The translations under genes were made by a program, and so were the position numbers. Source: Lachnospiraceae bacterium UBA7729 (lineage in GTDB: Bacteria; Bacillota; Clostridia; Lachnospirales; Lachnospiraceae). From it: DNA of 9,034 bases. This document shows, in pieces, positions 6,535 through 9,034 of this stretch (within the stretch, counting starts at the first letter, position 1; every line of letters begins with the position of its first letter). The stretch spans positions 1 to 9,034 of the forward strand of contig DLFD01000024.1 of NCBI GenBank assembly GCA_002482005.1, written 5' to 3'. Under the pieces are notes generated by a model. It saw only the letters and a list, made by a program, of their open reading frames with translations, did not search any database and was not told where the DNA came from.

Positions 6535-7518
6535 TCAGACTGTTCTTGAGACGATATATCTTGGCCTTCTCTTGACTTCTTCATAGATCCGTGCGATGTA
6601 GTAGCCGATGATCCCGAGAGAGATCATGATAATGCTGCCGATAAGCAGGATCAGAAGGATGACCGTCGTAAACCCGGTCGCCGCATGCCCCGTAAAATAG
6701 CGGACAAGAGTCTGAATGCCGAGGATGATCGCGAAGATCAGGACGCAGATCCCCGCCCAGGTGACAAGCTGCATCGGCGCCGCAGAATAGCCGGCGATAT
6801 TGCTCACCGCATACCGGACCAGCTTTCGCGTCGACCACTTCGATACACCTGCTTCCCTCTCCTTCACATCGAATTCCACCTGGGTCTGCCGGAACCCGAT
6901 CCATGAGCTCATTGCGCGGAAGAATGCATTCTGCTCCGGCATGTCCAGCAGAGTGTCCACCGCTCTTCTGTCGAGGAGTTTGAAGTCCGAAGCTCTGGAC
7001 ATATCGATCTTCGTCGCTTTGGACATGATCTTATAGAAAAGCCCGGCTGCCGCCCTGTGGGCTCCGCTCTCTTTGCCGCGGCTTCTCTTCACACCTTCGA
7101 CGACCTCGTAGCCCTTCTGCCAGAGTCTGTACATCTGCACCAGCGTCTCCGGCGGATGCTGCAGGTCACAGTCCATCACAGCGGCGCAGTCGCCTTTTGC
7201 TGCAGCAAGTCCCGCAAAGATCGCGGCTTCCTTTCCGAAGTTTCTGGAAAAATGGACTCCATGTACTCTTTCGTTCTGCTGGTGTGCTGTCAGGATCTCA
7301 CTCCATGTCAGGTCCCTGGAACCATCGTCCACGAAGATCAGTTCGTAATCGATCTTCTCTTTCGCAAGGATCCCGGCCAGGACCCCGGCAGCCTTCGGAA
7401 GCATCGCTTCCTCATTGTAAGCCGGAAGCACTACGGAAAGAGACGGCTTATCTTCATAAAGCGGCACCGCCGGCCTCACCGCCGGCCTCACCGCCGCGCC
7501 TTCATATCCTCTGATCAT
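6535..7518 (-). CDS. GtrB/CsbB-type polyprenyl-phosphate glycosyltransferase (GT2 family)
   Basis: Likely transfers a sugar from a nucleotide donor to a polyprenyl phosphate on the cytoplasmic face, supplying a lipid-linked sugar for surface decoration. The 327-residue protein has a GT2 domain: LSVVLPAYNEE (27-37), FVDDGSRDLTW (62-72), the metal-binding DCD in MDCDLQHPPE (115-124), and GVSKW (224-228), all hallmarks of the DPM1/GtrB group. Two membrane spans follow at about 247-270 and 283-308, then a basic tail with RPRYIV. The N-terminus has an in-frame VRPAVRPAV repeat before the domain. AGAGGGG lies seven bases before the ATG, and the gap from the gtrA-like stop is three bases, so the two are coupled. 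The sugar and final acceptor cannot be told from sequence; dolichol-phosphate mannosyltransferase-like annotation would also fit. Confidence 0.9.
   Translation of the reverse strand: MIRGYEGAAVRPAVRPAVPLYEDKPSLSVVLPAYNEEAMLPKAAGVLAGILAKEKIDYELIFVDDGSRDLTWSEILTAHQQNERVHGVHFSRNFGKEAAIFAGLAAAKGDCAAVMDCDLQHPPETLVQMYRLWQKGYEVVEGVKRSRGKESGAHRAAAGLFYKIMSKATKIDMSRASDFKLLDRRAVDTLLDMPEQNAFFRAMSSWIGFRQTQVEFDVKEREAGVSKWSTRKLVRYAVSNIAGYSAAPMQLVTWAGICVLIFAIILGIQTLVRYFTGHAATGFTTVILLILLIGSIIMISLGIIGYYIARIYEEVKRRPRYIVSRTV
7465..7496 (-). repeat. 12-bp in-frame tandem repeat in the glycosyltransferase 5' end
   Basis: Plus-strand unit CACCGCCGGCCT occurs twice in full (7465-7476, 7477-7488) and once in part (7489-7496). 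It encodes a repeated RPAV in the N-terminal residues 10-18. Because the unit is four codons long, copy changes would keep the frame. Confidence 0.85.
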
Positions 7519-7521
7519 TCC

Positions 7522-7986
7522 TTATCCCCTCTTCTTCCGAAAGATGATGAGCTTTGAGAACACATAATTCAGGATCACGACCAGGACGCTGACCACGACC
7601 TTGGCCATCATGCCCTTGACGCCCAGAATCTTCTGGTCCATCCCGAGCCGGACGAGCAGCGGGACTCCAGCCATCTCAATGACGCCGGTGATAAGTCTTG
7701 CTGAGATGAACAGGGCCGCTTCCTTCAGGATAAATGCCGGCTTCCAGCTGTAAGAATGAAAGACCCAGACTTTATTCGTCAGATAGGCAAACACAACTGC
7801 GCAGATCCATGACACAATGTTTGCCGCGGTAATGCTCCACCCGCAGACCTTCGCGAACAGAGCATAGCTCCCCCAGCTCACGACAGTCGTAAGACCGCCC
7901 ATGATCAGGTAGCGGATGATCTCACCGAGGTCCATCTTTCCAGCTGTGGGCCTTGCTTCCTTCTTTCTTTTTTCTTCTGTCTTCAT
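7522..7986 (-). CDS. GtrA-family membrane protein (putative lipid-linked sugar flippase)
   Basis: A 154-residue protein with four predicted spans, at about 24-46, 52-73, 88-113 and 125-148, the usual size and topology of GtrA proteins. Family features are RYLIMGGLTTVVSW (25-38), FAYLTNKVWVF (67-76) and the C-terminal NYVFSKLIIFRKK (140-152). GtrA proteins are thought to move polyprenyl-linked sugars across the membrane, made by the adjacent glycosyltransferase, three bases downstream. The ATG at 7986 has AGGAG about 16 nt upstream, longer than ideal; an internal ATG at residue 18 has no better site and starts just before the first span, so I kept the longer form. The basic N-terminus (KRKKE) is cytoplasmic by the positive-inside rule. 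Confidence 0.88.
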   Translation of the reverse strand: MKTEEKRKKEARPTAGKMDLGEIIRYLIMGGLTTVVSWGSYALFAKVCGWSITAANIVSWICAVVFAYLTNKVWVFHSYSWKPAFILKEAALFISARLITGVIEMAGVPLLVRLGMDQKILGVKGMMAKVVVSVLVVILNYVFSKLIIFRKKRG

Positions 7987-8034
7987 ATGATGGTCCGTTT
8001 TTCTCCTGTCAGAAAATAGACTTGAGCAATATTA

Positions 8035-8811
8035 TCATCTATTCCCCCCGGCATACAAGCCCCCCGCTTCCCGCGATCCTGCAGGTTCAGAGATGCCAAG
8101 GCTGAGTGAAGCCGCTTTTTGCTGCTCTTCAAACTGCGGGTAGAAATCTTTCTCCGTGTCAAAGCCAGCCAGATAACACTTCTGAAGGATCTGCATACAC
8201 ACGATCTTTCTCATGTTTGCAGCATGGTCCCCTTTTCTCCGGGACGCTGCGGCTGTCTGGCCCGGCGCGCTTTCTTTCGCGTTTCCGGTGTCTTCCTGGT
8301 CACAGAGAGCCTGCGCCTTCTTCAGGAAATGGTGCCACTCCCTGCAGTAATCCTCATACCGAGGCAGGTTCGGGACCCCGAGCCATTTTTTCACTTTGAC
8401 TTTGCTTCCTGTGCAGTGGGTACATTCATTCACCTGAAGGATGTAAGAGAAATCCCCGTTCTCCCAGCTTCTGCCAAGCGGATAGAGCCGGCAGATCCCG
8501 GGCCGGAATTCGTGGATCTCACACCGTCCGTCAGCTCCCAGACAGGGACAGACGCCGCCGGCCATATTCAGGACCGGCTGGATCAGGCCATCGATCACAT
8601 CCAGTTTCACCATACTGTTCAGCATCTTCTCGAAGGGAAGCCCCGTTCCCTTCTGCAGCATATATACATCCCATGGATCCAGCACGATCAGGGCATCCAT
8701 CCTGCAGCAGTCACAGCAGCCCTGGCAGCCATTAGTCCCAACCTTCACCAGATCATCGGAGCGGTACAAACGTCCGTCCGATATTTCCTCCACAGATACA
8801 TTTCTCTTCAT
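8035..8811 (-). CDS. YkgJ-family cysteine-cluster protein (putative Zn/Fe-binding)
   Basis: A 258-residue cytoplasmic protein of the YkgJ cysteine-cluster family, whose members are predicted to bind zinc or iron but lack a settled function. The cysteine pattern is GCQGCCDCC (28-36), CPCL (88-91), Cys97, then EFRPGICRLYPLGR (101-114), Cys130 and Cys133. The C-terminal third (about 170-258) is variable. The chosen ATG at 8811 has AAGGTGAG just upstream and gives the N-terminus MKRNVSVEEISDGRLY that I expect for clostridial members. The frame continues 29 codons upstream to a GTG at 8898 and includes a Cys-rich CGCVACKCG stretch built from a 41-bp duplication, so a longer product is possible. 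A 48-nt gap with no terminator separates it from the gtrA-like gene, so the three genes may share a transcript. A link to glycosylation is not evident. Confidence 0.85.
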   Translation of the reverse strand: MKRNVSVEEISDGRLYRSDDLVKVGTNGCQGCCDCCRMDALIVLDPWDVYMLQKGTGLPFEKMLNSMVKLDVIDGLIQPVLNMAGGVCPCLGADGRCEIHEFRPGICRLYPLGRSWENGDFSYILQVNECTHCTGSKVKVKKWLGVPNLPRYEDYCREWHHFLKKAQALCDQEDTGNAKESAPGQTAAASRRKGDHAANMRKIVCMQILQKCYLAGFDTEKDFYPQFEEQQKAASLSLGISEPAGSREAGGLYAGGNR

Positions 8812-8840
8812 AAACTCACCTTGCTCCTGATCAGCCCATG

Positions 8841-8922
8841 CTTTCCCGCACTTACAAGCGACGCAGCCGCAGCTTCCTGACCTTTCCCGCACTTTCACGC
8901 GGTGCAGCCGCAGCTTCCTGAC
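8841..8922 (-). repeat. 41-bp tandem duplication upstream of the ykgJ-like gene
   Basis: Two adjacent 41-bp units (8841-8881 and 8882-8922) match at 37 of 41 positions; a decayed partial third unit may follow (8923-8940). The longest identical block is GCAGCCGCAGCTTCCTGAC. The unit is not a multiple of three. Deleting one unit would fuse the GTG at 8951 in frame with the ykgJ-like gene (99 nt to the ATG at 8811). Confidence 0.9.
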
Positions 8923-8951
8923 CTTCTCTCACTTGCAGGATCCGTCTTCAC
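8895..8951 (-). CDS. Possible 18-codon leader ORF upstream of the ykgJ-like gene
   Basis: A GTG at 8951 has a strong GAGGAG site (8959-8964) seven bases upstream and opens an 18-residue frame, starting KTDPASERRSGSCGC after the initiator. Its TGA stop overlaps a GTG (8898) as GTGA; that GTG is in frame with the ykgJ-like gene. The tail SGSCGC is repeated in the next frame because of the 41-bp duplication. It could be a coupled leader peptide or the remnant of the gene's former start. Too short to support by composition. Confidence 0.3.
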   Translation of the reverse strand: MKTDPASERRSGSCGCTA

Positions 8952-8995
8952 GGCTTCACTCCTCATCAAGATGCAGAACCGTGTCTTCCGGGCTC

Positions 8996-9026
8996 ATTGT
9001 ACCGTTTTATAAGAAAAATGGGTCAA
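8996..9026 (-). promoter_or_regulatory. Weak candidate promoter for the ykgJ-gtrA-glycosyltransferase unit
   Basis: Minus strand: -35 TTGACC (9021-9026) and -10 TACAAT (8996-9001), each 5/6 to consensus, but with a 19-nt spacer that is longer than ideal and no TG extension. Position fits the first gene of the unit, with a leader of about 180 nt to the ATG at 8811. The window ends 8 nt upstream. Confidence 0.35.
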
Positions 9027-9034
9027 TCATTTTT

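Noticed and set aside
8956..8997. A 13-codon ORF starting at 8997 on the minus strand
   Set aside because: Its ATG overlaps the candidate -10 box, it has no ribosome binding site, and nothing supports translation.

Overview
The window looks like a chromosomal segment of a moderately GC-rich Bacillota, most likely a clostridial or Lachnospiraceae-type anaerobe. This is inferred from strong AGGAGG-type ribosome binding sites, extended -10 promoters, the Opp sequence types and a clostridial-style YkgJ protein; no rRNA or taxonomic marker is present. All eight confident genes lie on the minus strand, so transcription runs from high to low coordinates.

Right part (about 6490-9034): a short transcription unit of a YkgJ-family cysteine-rich protein (8035-8811), a GtrA-type small membrane protein (7522-7986) and a GtrB/CsbB-type polyprenyl-phosphate glycosyltransferase (6535-7518). 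It ends in a modest intrinsic terminator (6491-6518). GtrA and GtrB homologues normally work together: one loads a sugar onto a polyprenyl phosphate and the other is thought to flip it across the membrane for decoration of a surface polymer. The third partner, the outer-face transferase, is not in the window. Upstream of the ykgJ-like gene lies a 41-bp tandem duplication that appears to have separated a strong ribosome binding site and GTG start from the rest of the reading frame.

Middle gap (6227-6534): the oppA control region. It holds a good extended -10 promoter with a palindrome inside its spacer, a second possible -10 next to a perfect 10-bp inverted repeat, and a leader RNA that can fold into a long stem.

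Left part (160-6226): a complete oligopeptide ABC importer operon, oppA-oppB-oppC-oppD-oppF. OppA binds peptide outside the cell, OppB and OppC form the channel, and OppD and OppF hydrolyse ATP. oppB to oppF are packed with 0-1 nt gaps or overlaps, whereas oppA and oppB are separated by 224 nt containing three RNA hairpins, a layout that fits excess production of the binding protein. The operon ends in a very strong terminator (160-193). OppA has a type I signal peptide with no lipobox cysteine, unusual for a monoderm. A leftward promoter at 54-82 suggests another gene beyond the left edge.

I saw no mobile element, CRISPR array, tRNA or rRNA, and no clearly new system. The points most worth checking are the non-lipidated OppA, the hairpins between oppA and oppB, the palindromic oppA promoter, and the duplication before the ykgJ-like gene.
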